Assembly: GCA_037389465.1 (NCBI GenBank)
Contig: JAZARR010000172.1
Coordinates: 3,201,501 to 3,265,500, forward strand
DNA from: Baylisascaris procyonis
Taxonomy: Eukaryota; Nematoda; Chromadorea; Rhabditida; Ascarididae
Length of the DNA: 64,000 nucleotides
Reading direction: 5' to 3'
Shown here: positions 50,586 through 62,700 of the stretch, piece by piece
Position numbering within the stretch: position 1 is the first letter of the stretch
Layout of the letters: every line of letters begins with the position of its first letter
Position numbers and translations under genes: made by a program
The notes under the pieces: model-generated
Seen by the model: only the letters and a program-made list of their open reading frames with translations
What the model was told of the DNA's origin: nothing
Databases searched by the model: none

Positions 50586-53194
50586 TTAAACAACCTGGCC
50601 GGAAATTTCAGCGAAATGTCGCAATTTAAGTCGCATTTGTTGATTTGTTGATGGTTTAATCGCCGAGAGTGCCGCTTCAAAATCGGACATTTGAATGGGT
50701 CGAAGTTGTGCCTCAGTTGCTTGTTTCAATTGTCTTCGACTCATTTCACGAATTGGTACCATTGCTGCCTCACGACATAATGCTACTATATCCGAGTTCG
50801 AATATCCTTCCGTTTTAGTTGCCAATTCACTAAAAATATTATTGAAAGTTGCATATATTCAGAAACGATAATCGTATCGGGAAATTCAAAAATAGACGGA
50901 CAGAACAAAAATAGAAAAAAATAAATAAAAAATATATGACAGAAAATATACGCCTTTTCATCCAACAAAGGAATTCATACACTAATTTATGCATCACCAT
51001 TCCACCAGTTTGCCTTTTCTTCATAAATCATAGTTACTTATTTAAAAGGGTTGAACAATAGGGAAATGAGATGGAAAATCAATCATTTTTTATCCCATAA
51101 AATTCAAAAATTCCGTATCCATTTTGAGTCGATGATACAAACTGCATTGGAGCCAATACAGCCTTAAGAATGTTACTCTAGATTGCATTAATTACATAAT
51201 TTTCAGCTATTAGATTCAAGTACAAATAAACAATATTATGTAAATAGTCCATAAACACTTTCTTAAAAACTCAATTAAATATTAAAAATTTTCCCATTTA
51301 AATATTACTTCAAAATACAACCCTAATATAAAATGCTTCTAGAAAAATTAATTTACAAACCATAATTGATATGATGTAAGATTGGATGCAGTTTTATGTT
51401 TCTTTAAAAGTGTTGCCACTAAATTTGCTCGAGCCTTCTCATCAGGTACATCAACAAGAATCCTTTTTGGAAATCGTCTCAATACCGCAGTATCTAACTC
51501 TTCGGGTCGATTTGTTGCACCAATCACTAATAAACGATCCGTTTTCGATGAACATATTCCATCCATTTGAATTAAAAATTCAGTCTTCATTCGTCGTGAT
51601 ACCTTCAAATAAGCGCAAATAAGCAATTGAAAATAAATACAATCAAAATATGCAAAATAGGTCAAATATTAGTAAAACAATAATGGATAGAAAATGAAAA
51701 ATCGAAAAAAAAGCTAGTCAATATTTATTAAATGCATTTTTATTTTGGAAAATTCCATTTGAAAGTCGCATTTCAAAAAATAAAAACAAAAACAAAAACA
51801 AAAAAAAACAAAAAAATTAAAAAAAAATCTCACCTATTGCTGCTCAGTTTCGCACATTAATAAAAACATAATCAAAACAATTAATAATTCATCATTTTAA
51901 AATAAATAATAGAATCATAAATATAAATACTTTCGCTAATTATTCGCTAACTAAGACCTCCATCTTATAATCTCAAATACAATCAAACATAAATTAATAT
52001 TCTCTAATAAATTTTTGCATTGATCTACAACAAAACAATGAAGCAATCATTCACTCTTTGTCAACTCAACTACAAAAACAATTCACTGCTGCATACCAAA
52101 CGCTTCTACATCACTTTATATGAACTCAGTAATCCGTAAAACTCCCTTATATTTACAAAATCAACTTTTCCTTCCCGTTCCCCTACTTCAAGGACTCCTC
52201 AAAGCTGGGGAGGGGGAGGTTTACAATTTCCTAGAGCAATGAAAGGAGTCAACAGCGGTGACTCCTTTCATTGCTTCAGGAAATTCGAAAAACTTTTCGA
52301 AATCTCACTCAACGCTACATAATATTCAAACATATTAAGCACAACTATACCTCAGTTTCCTTATCGCTACGTTCACATAGAATTGAGTCGACTTCATCGA
52401 TGAAAATAATCGACGGTTGCCCATTACGCGCTATTTGAAAGAGTGCTTTAACAATCTTCTCGGCGTCACCAACCCATTTCGAGGTGAGTGTAGCAGCCGA
52501 TATATTTAAAAATACTGTTGAACCACATTCTGTTGCCACAGCTCGAGCCTGTCATTACGAATTCAATAACTTATGCAAGCATAAGCCGATTCGTAACCGA
52601 AGACTGGGCAAAATCGGCGATCGCGATATATTAATGAACAGTATACGGTACAATTTCATCTTAATCTAACAACTACTACAGTTATCGAATATACTATCCA
52701 TACCTTCGTGAACCCAAAAATCAATCACCACTCTTAAACAATGCAAAATAAAAATAATTTCTTAGCCTCACTCTCTTTTAGAATTAAACCGATACCGATA
52801 TTTCATGATTGTATCATTTAATTAAAAAATGCTCAAAAGACACCCCCCCCCCCCACCACCACCAATAGTTCCATGAGTTCGAGGTCATCCTAGAACCTAG
52901 CAATGTTTTTATCGTCAAAAATCTTTAAAAAGAGTACTATCGGCAAAAAAAAAAAAATTTACAAAAAACACATCATGCGCCTATTTGCGATGAATTTGCA
53001 CCGCAATTCGGCAATTTTTCCACCTCACTGCTATAAAAATCGATACATATATCAATATTTTCTACAATGCTCACCTTATAATTCCTAGAAATATAACAAT
53101 TTTTAGATAATATATACTCATAATTGCGTCTATTTTCTTAGCACATTTTAAACCTATCTTTATCACTAAATATACAACGTACTATTAAAGATAT

Positions 53195-53245
<51 letters not shown>

Positions 53246-56143
53246 ATGAAACATTAATAAAATTCCAGGAAAAGCATAAATCTGAACGTTTTGTACAATA
53301 CGGCAAAAGTAGCACTAATAAAAGAGTACAGAAACGTTTAAATTGAAATAAAAAATTTGGAATACAAATATCTCATAAAATAATTTTGTTCACCTAAGCA
53401 ATATAAAAATTTATACAATCAAATAATTAAATATTCCTAATATTTTCATATTTTCTTATTATATTTCATTGTAAAAATAAAGAAACACCAATACGGAACA
53501 TATAAGAAAGCAGAAAAACTTTCAAAAAATATTTTCCACTCTCAATCACTGATATTTAATAGAATCTTTGAATAAAATATAGGCAAACTAACCAGCATTG
53601 TTTTTCCATTTCCTGGTGGTCCGAAGAGTAGAATTCCTTGAACGGGTTGCCTTAATCCAGAAAATAAACTTGGATTTAATGCCGGTAAAATTACCGCCTC
53701 TTCGAGCGCTTTTTTCGCCGATTCAGCACCCTCGACATCGGACATTTGCAGACCATTCACATCCAATATTTCGTCCAATAATGGACCACCAAATTTATCA
53801 TCCACACCTTTCAACAAATCTGCTCTACTCATTTTCGTCCGTCCTATCTGAAAATTGTTTTTCAAATTTGAAAGGCATCAACGATCGAAACTGGAACTGC
53901 CTATCTCCGATAATACAGAGACCGTGAGGCGATTCGACGGTGAAATTGTTGCATTTAATTTTTTTTTTTCAAGTATATAATTTATAAGGCAATAAAAAGT
54001 CTAATTTTCAACAAAAAATCAAATTTTTTCTTTTGAACTAAGTTCTCCTGCTTACATACTTTACCTTTCTTCATTTAAAAAAACCACCTAAAATATGCGG
54101 AAATCAATTACAAAAAAAATCTTCAAGTAATTCCTTCTCAGTAATCATAAATTGGTCTATTATAGATGCAGCTATATTTCATTTTCAGTATCGATTAAAC
54201 ATCTATTTAAGACTCTATATAATCCAATACACTCTACATAAACCAATACATTGTGAAAACAAGACATCTAAAAAAATGGCTATCTCACTGAAATTTCTAT
54301 AATTTAAATCATTTTAAACTACAGGCATCATAGATACCAGAGAAAAAAATTCTTTTCAAACAGGATTAAGCTTGTTAGGGAAGGTACGATCTCATATCAT
54401 ACTGCTGCCTTTTCCTTCCTCTTCCTATTCGCACACATTTCTCACCACAAGCTATAATCCAACACTTAGTGGCTATAACCTTCACGAATACAATACGTTC
54501 CATAAAGTCCATGAAATATCACCAAAACCGTTTCTGTTACAGATTTAGAATTATACACTGCATAAAACAATTCACAAGCTAAAGAAAATGCTTTCATTTC
54601 TTACGAACCGTTAGACCTTTGCCACGATCAGCAGAACCCGCACCTCTGCCCGCAATTCGTCCCGCACGATGCGCATTCGATGATGGAGCCACAGCCACAG
54701 TTGGTTTCTGATTTGGCTGAACACGAGCTACTGCTGTACGACCTTTCGATGTTGGTGGGAACATTTTTTCTGAAATATTGAAATAGTTGAGTGTTGTATA
54801 AAAACAGGTAAGTTCAGAAGAGGTTCCAGATATATTAGGCCCTGAAATATTCAATAAATATGCCTGGAATCGACACGGCAAAACTTTACATGCCGTTCAT
54901 CAATTCCACTATATTTTCGGATCTCTTATATTCTCTAATAAAACCTATTCAATAACCAAGAAATCGATACAATGCAGCAGATCACATTCCCACGGACCTT
55001 TTAGCATGCGCCAAACTCATAAAATGTTCAAATAAAGTTAACCACATTCAAGCTGATATAGCTTAGAAAATAATAAACTTAGGCAAATGAATCGACTATA
55101 TTATTTTAATCATTCAAGACCAGTAAAAACTATAGCGCTGTTAACTTTCTACTCTACTTATTTGAACTAAAAAAAAATCCCACCACGATAACCTTAATTT
55201 CTTATCGTATCCTTAATTTTTTTATCGTATCTCATAATTTTTCGGCTAAAAAATAGTATTCATGAACTTACTTAGTTGATTTGAAGTAGAACCAAACGAA
55301 GGTTTCATTCAAAAAAAAAGAAAATTACACTTCGAAAGAGCGGAAAAGTGGAAACGATATAAGTGCATAAGCGCACCTTTATGCACTAAGCCTTCAAATA
55401 ATTATTCGATCAGGTATGCTCGTCTAATGCAGCTCTATTCCTTAGCAACCATTATTCTCAATTGCTATCTAAATCACATTGCATTGCACATGAAAACTTT
55501 TTTTTTTTTTTGAAATAAATGCTGTCTCGATGACGTCACTAGACGAAATTCCTTCGAACTATCTAATAACACACTTAGTGAACTAGACAAAAAAGGACTG
55601 GTCAATTACAGTGGAATCACGTCAATTCAAAAGATTAATGAAAATAAAACTGAAAAAACAAATTAATGAAATAATAAATAATCGTACTGCCAACGTTTCT
55701 AACAGTATTTTCTAAAATCGAAAAATTTCCTCACTGCCGAATGACCACAGAACACAGAATGATCATCGAATGACCATAGAATGACCACAGAACACACAAT
55801 GACCATAGAATGACCACAGAACACAGAATGGTCATCGAACGACCATAGAATGACCACAGAATGGTCATCGAATGACCACAGAATATTAATTGAACGAAAA
55901 AATGACCAACCAGTAAAATAATAACTGCTCTAACGATATAGGAAATTGTGAAAGCACATTTAAAAAAAGCAATAAAAGAATAAATCCACCCCTATCCTTT
56001 AAAACAATGATGAAACGGCTTTGAAGACATTCATTTGAAGGCCTAGAAAAGACTATTTTCTTTGTTCATCTAAAATTTTTCCACGTATTTAAATTTCGCA
56101 TTTATATTTTCGACTAATCATAAACTCTATCAACCTATATATT

Positions 56144-56190
<47 letters not shown>

Positions 56191-58615
56191 TATATATATA
56201 TTTTAACTATTGGCAAAATATTTAATAAATATACAATAAAATAGTAACATAAAATTTTCAACCTCTATAAGTGACAAAATAAAATGACATACATATCGCC
56301 CATCTTTATGCTTATCACCTCAAATATCTTCTCAGAGGAAAACAATAAAACATAAATTGATGTTCATAACGTTCATAATGATATCCTATGCAACAACAAT
56401 ACAACTATACAGATCGTCAAAGATTTATTGCTCTTTAATTAAGCAGAAAATTCCATTAATAAAAAAAATGATAGTACTAAAATAAAAGTTTAATTTTTTT
56501 CATTGCTTCTGATTGTAAATCATCCACTTTATACTTTATATCCCCTTACTATCAGTTGTTCAACTTCATTCATTCCTTTTTTCTGAAATTTCTCAACAAC
56601 GTAATAAAAATCTTTAAATAACGTTTCACAAATTTTAAATTCAATAAAAAACTTCGAATTCTATCAAAAATTGCCGTGATAAACGAGAAAGAATCCTTTC
56701 GTATGTGACAAGACAATATTTCTAGTATCTTTTATCAGTTAGTCAACAATAATCTTGCTGGCTGTCGACAAATAAATGAAACAAAATTTTATGTATATAA
56801 TTCATTTCTTTACTGCATTTTGCTCTACAGTTTTTCTACCTTAATCTCCCAACAGATAATTAATTAGTAAAATTAAAATTAAAATCACCTCTTCAAAATT
56901 TTTTCTCAATTTTTTAAAACGATTTCCCATTATTTACCCACAAATCTATACTCCGAATACAGCTTCAAAAAGAAAATTCAAAACAACAAAAAGCCAGGAT
57001 TTTGGGATCCTTCCTACCTTATTTGATTGTCGTAATATTATCCTCGTTGATTATCAGTATACAACTATCAGTATACTATCATCAATACTATCTTAATTAA
57101 CAAAATTCTTGATTATATACAACTTAATAGCCAAAGAAAAAAGATAGAATTACCGAGATCGCTAAGTCGTCCTCTCGTTGAGCGTAAATTCTTTTCAATT
57201 GCTATTCGATGTCGTTCCACTTCGTCGATTTTCTCCGAAGGCATACTCTGTTTAGCAAATCGTAATGCTGCTTCGAAATGTTTAATTCCACTTCTATATA
57301 ACTCCATTACTTCACGCTTCTTTGCCTCATCTATAAAATCCTTTCATTATTTTTATTTTTATTCTTTTTTTTTTTTTGCAAAAATAAAACAATTAATTGA
57401 AAATAAAATAGAGAAATTTCTATGAACTTTTTAAATAAAATCAATAATAAAAATTGAATAAAAAGAAATCAAAAAGATGAAATTATCGTAGAAAATTAAG
57501 AAAAATTAAATATTTTTTTAATGTTCACCTTGTAGTTTTAGGGAAAAAAAGGTGAATCAGTACTTTATATGCATATACCATATTACATCGTTAATCGCTA
57601 CAATAGAAAGCAATTACTTCCCGTAACTCAACTTTTATGAACTATCTTCAAATTAGTTGCCTCTACTCACTACAAAATCGAAACGAGAGACTTAAAAATA
57701 AGCTTAAAAAATAAGCTTGAAAATAAGCTTAAAAATAAGCTTGAAAATAAACCTAAAAATAAACCTGATCGTGAAAAAGAACATATCAGAATTTCTACTC
57801 AAAAATCATTCCTGTGCCATCTGACTTACAATGCCTAAGACTCCAATTCGAACGTTATACTTTCCCCATATACAAATAAATTTCAATATTAAAAAAAATC
57901 GGTGCTGCTGCTTCTCATATAAGATAATGGGAAAGGTAGAAAAATTTTTAGTTTCATTTACCCGCTAACAGATTTCACAGAGAAAATAAGGGAAACAGCG
58001 ATACCCATAGTGTTTATACCTTCCTTAACATCGGCCAGATATGCGTAACTTTCTTCGATTTTGCATAATTTCCGACCATTTCATTAGCACTACTAAAGTT
58101 TTAGGATACCTCTGATGCTTAAATGGTGGAACTAAAAGATGAGGTGAAAGTTCCTGAAGTTCAAGAAAGAATTTTATATGCCTGCATGCTAGTGTGGATC
58201 ATTTTATCTTCCAGTTTGGAGCTAGCAGCATTCTATCAATAAGTAGGTAGCCGTTATCTCTTCTAGTTTGAAAATTTTCCGCCTTTCTACTCGAGCTAAT
58301 CAAACGTCAAGAACTCAAGCGAGCCAATTATCAAGACCTCGAGCTAGCCAACTATCAAGACCTCGAGCTAGCCAACTATCAAGACCTCAAACTACTCAAA
58401 AATATCAAGACCTCAAGCTAAACAAACATCAAGATTAGCGTCAAAAAATATGAGTAAGAAAAAAGTTGAAAAAAAAACTAAAGCATGCAATACATACCAC
58501 AATTATCGGATTGTTCATCGATAAGAACGGCTGAGAATACGATCTCCTTTGATTTATGGTATGCATTATTAAACGAATCATAGTTTCGGCTTGGTGAGAT
58601 GCGCGGAGCCATCAT
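50586..58615 (-). CDS. spas-1: Spastin-family AAA microtubule-severing ATPase
   Basis: Seven exons on the minus strand: 58615-58498, 57330-57154, 54769-54605, 53843-53593, 52548-52351, 51602-51361 and 50829-50586, giving 464 aa. Residues ~15-97 form an MIT domain ([17 protein letters not shown], then a helix with [19 protein letters not shown]). A basic Gly/Arg/Ala-rich linker that could contact tubulin follows (~99-165). The AAA cassette follows: Walker A GPPGNGKT (228-235), pore loop KWVGDAE (261-267), Walker B IIFIDE (284-289), sensor [10 protein letters not shown] (331-340), arginine fingers in LRRF (344-347), and a C-terminal helical part with [17 protein letters not shown]. All catalytic residues are present. 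Spastin hexamers use ATP to pull tubulin tails and cut microtubules. No hydrophobic hairpin precedes the MIT domain, so it resembles the short human isoform. An acceptor 12 nt before the ATG (AG at 58629-58628) suggests trans-splicing. The join of exons 3 and 4 has a second in-frame solution, 54609 with 53847. Confidence 0.9.
52225..52285 (-). ncRNA. Pre-miRNA-like hairpin in a spastin intron
   Basis: Arms 52225-52251 and 52259-52285 pair over 27 positions with one A-C mismatch and one G-T wobble (plus-strand reading). The loop 52252-52258 is ACAGCGG. A right-arm core is TGACTCCTTTCATTGCTTCA and the left arm carries AGCAATGAAAGGAGTCA. The 61-nt size, 7-nt loop and slight imperfection near the base suit a microRNA precursor. 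It lies in the intron between spastin exons 5 and 6. The strand is undecided; minus is listed as the host-gene sense. Confidence 0.5.
53195..53244. repeat. (CT)n microsatellite
   Basis: About 50 bp of CT with one interruption in a spastin intron. It is GA-rich on the sense strand. Confidence 0.92.
55733..55893. repeat. TGACCA-based minisatellite
   Basis: About a dozen imperfect 12-15 bp units of the form GAATGACCACAGAA, GAATGGTCATCGAA or GAATGACCATA run in tandem in a spastin intron. Some units are reverse-complement-like (TGGTCA against TGACCA), so the transcript can fold back on itself. Confidence 0.85.
56151..56201. repeat. (TA)n microsatellite
   Basis: About 50 bp of TA with one phase slip in a spastin intron. 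Confidence 0.92.
57690..57772. repeat. 12-bp tandem repeat with HindIII-like core
   Basis: About six units of AAAAATAAGCTT or GAAAATAAGCTT, degenerating to AAATAAACCT, in a spastin intron. Confidence 0.85.
58308..58434. repeat. 24-bp minisatellite
   Basis: About five units of ATCAAGACCTCGAGCTAGCC plus AACT. The middle two are identical and the edges are degenerate. It lies in the first spastin intron, just after exon 1. Confidence 0.88.
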
Positions 58616-58627
58616 TGCTCTCACTAC

Positions 58628-59588
58628 CTGAAAATAATATTATTTTTTTTTAAATAATTCATATTCATCATAGTAATAATCAAAAAACGCTAGGATTTCT
58701 ATCGTTAGCATTTAGATCTTTTCTAGAGATACGGTACGGGGTTGAGGAGTTAAGGTTTACGGTAGAGGGAAATTAAGGAGGGGAGGGGGAACGAAGAGGA
58801 AGGGGGAGAAGATGTGAAAAGGTGGTAAAGAAGAAGTTTAGTTGGATTGCATCCGGTCTATATGCGAAAATAGAAACACATAGATAACGGTTAATCCAGA
58901 ACTAGCAAGGAAATGGCTGCATAAATGCTATGAAACTCTTGGAAAGAGTGCATAAAGTTGTGCATTTTAATCGATATCATGAAATCCTGAAGGTATCCTG
59001 AAAACTATCCTGAAAACTTCCAGACGAACTTCCGGAAATCCAACCAGGTTTAAGCGGAAAGATCGACGATCGTCGAGAACGGGCGGGTGAATAAATCCAA
59101 ATATGCTCGGATACATTTCAAGTCTCTATTTCCCTGAACATCGAGATGAAAATGCGCAAACTTTAAACATAACTAATAAGGGAAGCAGTCCTACAATCCT
59201 AACTTTTGCCAAGGTTTTTACAATTTGGGGGGGGGGGGAGGATGGTTACGTCATTGATATGTTGTTTTTTGAGGATTTCGTAACGGAAGTGTATTTCATT
59301 ATGAGTCATATGTGTCAGTTTTTTTTTTTTTGTTAAATCTATGAGTGTTGATGAAAATTGTTGAGAATGAAGGTTGAATCCAGATTCCGGTCCTAACCGG
59401 AGCCACAACCGGATCCGGCCTATTCTTTACGGTTATAGGTTAAATTGATTACCATTTCCGGTCTCCACCTAGACCGGATTTAACTCCGTGGTGAATTCAC
59501 AGAGACTTTTTTTATCGCTTTTGCTTATAGGGATAGTCATGTAAACTTTAAAAATTGAAATAAGTGAAGTTTATTCGGTTTAGATTTA
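58628..59588. promoter_or_regulatory. Divergent spacer between spastin and Utp12 genes
   Basis: About 960 bp separate the two 5' ends. The spacer contains a purine-rich stretch (58730-58830), a 12-G run (59227-59238) and a cluster of CCGG-type palindromes (TTCCGGTCCTAACCGGAG, ACCGGATCCGGCC, TTCCGGTCTCCAC) at 59385-59475. It is the likely shared promoter region, but no canonical TATA or defined factor site was identified. Confidence 0.4.
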
Positions 59589-59735
59589 ATGCGGAGGCGG
59601 AATGCACAGCAGAACGGAGAGGTCACCGACGATCTCCGTAACGGTCCAACTTGTGATGGTGAACTTGAAATCGGTGAGAAGGGTGAAATTAAATTACGAA
59701 ATAAGGTAAACAATTCTTCATTCGACGATAATTTT

Positions 59736-59770
<35 letters not shown>

Positions 59771-62700
59771 TTTGTTTATTTATTTTGAAATTAGTAATGC
59801 TTGCTAGTAATTCAACGTAGATTCATGTAATTAAAGGTTTGTTCTCAGTCTACTGCATGTGTAAATCGTATACTTGGGTGGTATCTTATAACGTTGCCGG
59901 AGTGAATCGAGGATTCTAGGTGAAGGTTGTATGACTTCCCTTAATTCTTGCTTTTTATTCATACCTGTTAAGCTTTATCTGCCCACATCTTCCAAGTTTT
60001 TTGCTTCTATGGTCATCTTCAAAGGTTCCATTATCGTAGTCAGATCCCTTTACCTCTCTAAAACCTTTAACGCTTCCATCTTTTAAAATTACAACCTGAC
60101 CGGAAATTTTTCACTGTCTACATTTTGTTGATCATTATGCCGGCTTAAAAGTTCTCTCAAAAGTTTGAAAGGAATTTTAAAAGATGAAATTTTTAACACT
60201 TATTTTTTTGCACTAAAATTTTTATAATTTCCCATATAAACGATCAAAGAAATGAAAGCCGCAAGCAATATATACGCATGAGATATGCTACAATGTTTTG
60301 AAAGTATTGTTTTAAAGTGGGAGTATTATTTGTTTGCTTTGGCGATTACATAGTAAATACCCACTCATCTCTTTCTTTTTCCCTCCGTCATCTCTTCTCT
60401 TTTTCCCTCCCCTTCTGTTTTCCCTCTCTTTTCCCTCTCCCCTAACCCTTCTTTGCCCCGCCCTCCTACCTTTTTATACCCCTCTTCCATTCCCCCTCCT
60501 TCCTCTCCCTTCCTTCCTCATTTGTTACGTTGTGTGTCAAGAGAAAAATTGTGCTGAAAAAGATGGGAAAATTAATGGGGGGGGGGGGGCGGAATTGCAC
60601 TCATTATCCAAAAAAGAGGCGGTTCTTTGTCGGTAGAGGAGGTAACCTGAAATTCTACAAGAAAGAGGAAAGGATGGGGGGGAGGGGGAATTAGCGGGCT
60701 CGTTGTCTTTTATCCTCATCTTCGATCCCGTCGACGACTTGATTAGACGCCTTTGATCCCGAGTCTATCCCCACCTTATCCAGCTTTTCTTTCAGTCGTA
60801 TAGTAGTTACGCTTCACCCAATAGTAATATAATTTATTGAATCTCTTAAAAAGCGCATATTGCCTTTTATCATCTCTTTGGCATAAACATTACCGCATTT
60901 TTACGTTAAATATTCTTTGTGGGAAATGTTCTTTTCATCAAAATCCATCGTCTTCAGATGAATTGTCCACCACGTTCGTCGAAGAAGCAAAAAGGTGATA
61001 TAAGAGATGTCATCTTAAAGGATAGATTGAAGACGCTTACCGAAAGGTTCTTTTTTATTTCTTTCGGCAATAATTTAAAAAATATATATATTTTGGTATT
61101 CCTCAAATTTTTATTAATTTTGGTGAGATGAATTTTTTTTTTTTTGATAAAATTTTTTCTTGTTGTAGTTTATTGCCATTATGGGCCATAATGAAAAGGA
61201 TTTAGTATATACGAGAATTTAATAGGTTTATAAAATTTTTATCGATCTCACTGAGAGGAAAATTTGACTTTTTTTTTTCATTTTCGCCTCCTCTTTGGTA
61301 AAAAAAAACCTCACCTTTACCATGTGTGGCGATCAGCGTGTATCATATCTATAAGGTTCAGCTTTCTATTTATGAGTTTATCAATTTTAACGCTGTTTAG
61401 GGCGCAAATACGAAACCACTAGTTTTTTTTTACGAGTGGCGAATTTTTTTAAAAAAAGTGGAAAAAATTCCTTCTACCAAATTTGTCGGTGTTTGACGAC
61501 GAATAAAAATTTAGAGAATATAAACGGTGTTTTTTTACCGGTTTCCGGTCTCAATTTTGTTCGGTTTTTTAGTACATTAAAATCGATTTATTGAACTTTA
61601 TATATTAATAAGGTTGACAAATATTTGCTTATAGGCATAACGATGAAGATACTACAAAAAATGGTGAAACACAGCGTGAACATCTAGAACGAGTAGAATC
61701 GATAGATAATGCAAGCACATCAAAGAGTGATACAGATCAAGCGATACAAGTATATTTTCTATATTCTTTCCGTTTATTTAAAATTTTATCAAAAATTCTT
61801 GTAATTTTATAAAAAGTTTATTCACTTTTATCTGTTTTTTTTCCATTAATCTGTTTTTTCTACTATAAATAATAAAGGTGGAAACTCCCTCTTCCGTTAT
61901 CCTCAAAACGTGGCCATATCCGGATCGAACAAATGGAGAATATTTTCAAGGATCGTTGCCCTAAATCTTTTCCTTATATTAGGCTAATAGTTGATAATTG
62001 CTTTGGAAACTTTTCATCTCCGTCTACTTAATCACTCTTCGATATGGTTATATACATCTACTATAATTCTATACTTAATGCTAGCCGAATATTTTATTTC
62101 TATAGATTTAATAAAATAGTTCGATCATTATTCTTTATGGAATTTGGAACGACATTTTTTTTTTAAATTTCTAATGCCCAAAAAAAGTCGAATACCTGAA
62201 TCGTTTTTAGGTTTGCGCTATCTCCAACATTTTTGAAGAACATAACGAAAGAACCGAAAAAAAATTTCGGTTTTCATGAAAATAATTTAGTAGATTTCAT
62301 GCGAAATGGTTTTCTTGTTGAATTTATTCCAGGGATATAAAATTTCATGAATTTGCCAGAGAGGTCTCATTAAATGTTTTAGAGAAGTATGGAGGTAGAA
62401 AAGTGTGGGGGGAGGGGGGAGTATGATGGGGGGCGGGGGGGGAGGGTGTGGGAAGAAGATATATCTATGTGCAATATAGGTTTGTATAATACTATGTCAT
62501 CAGGTTTTCATCACTCAAAATAAACATAGTTATTTTATTTCACAGAGTAACTTTGTCACGATATCTGGGCAACTTTTATTATAATAGAAGTATTGTTTTC
62601 TAATTGGCATTAGTGAATGATTTAGCACACTTCCTGTCAAGCCTTCAAACTTTGGACGTCTAGCCTCTTTTCCTTATGAAACGTTGATTTCATCGTGAAA

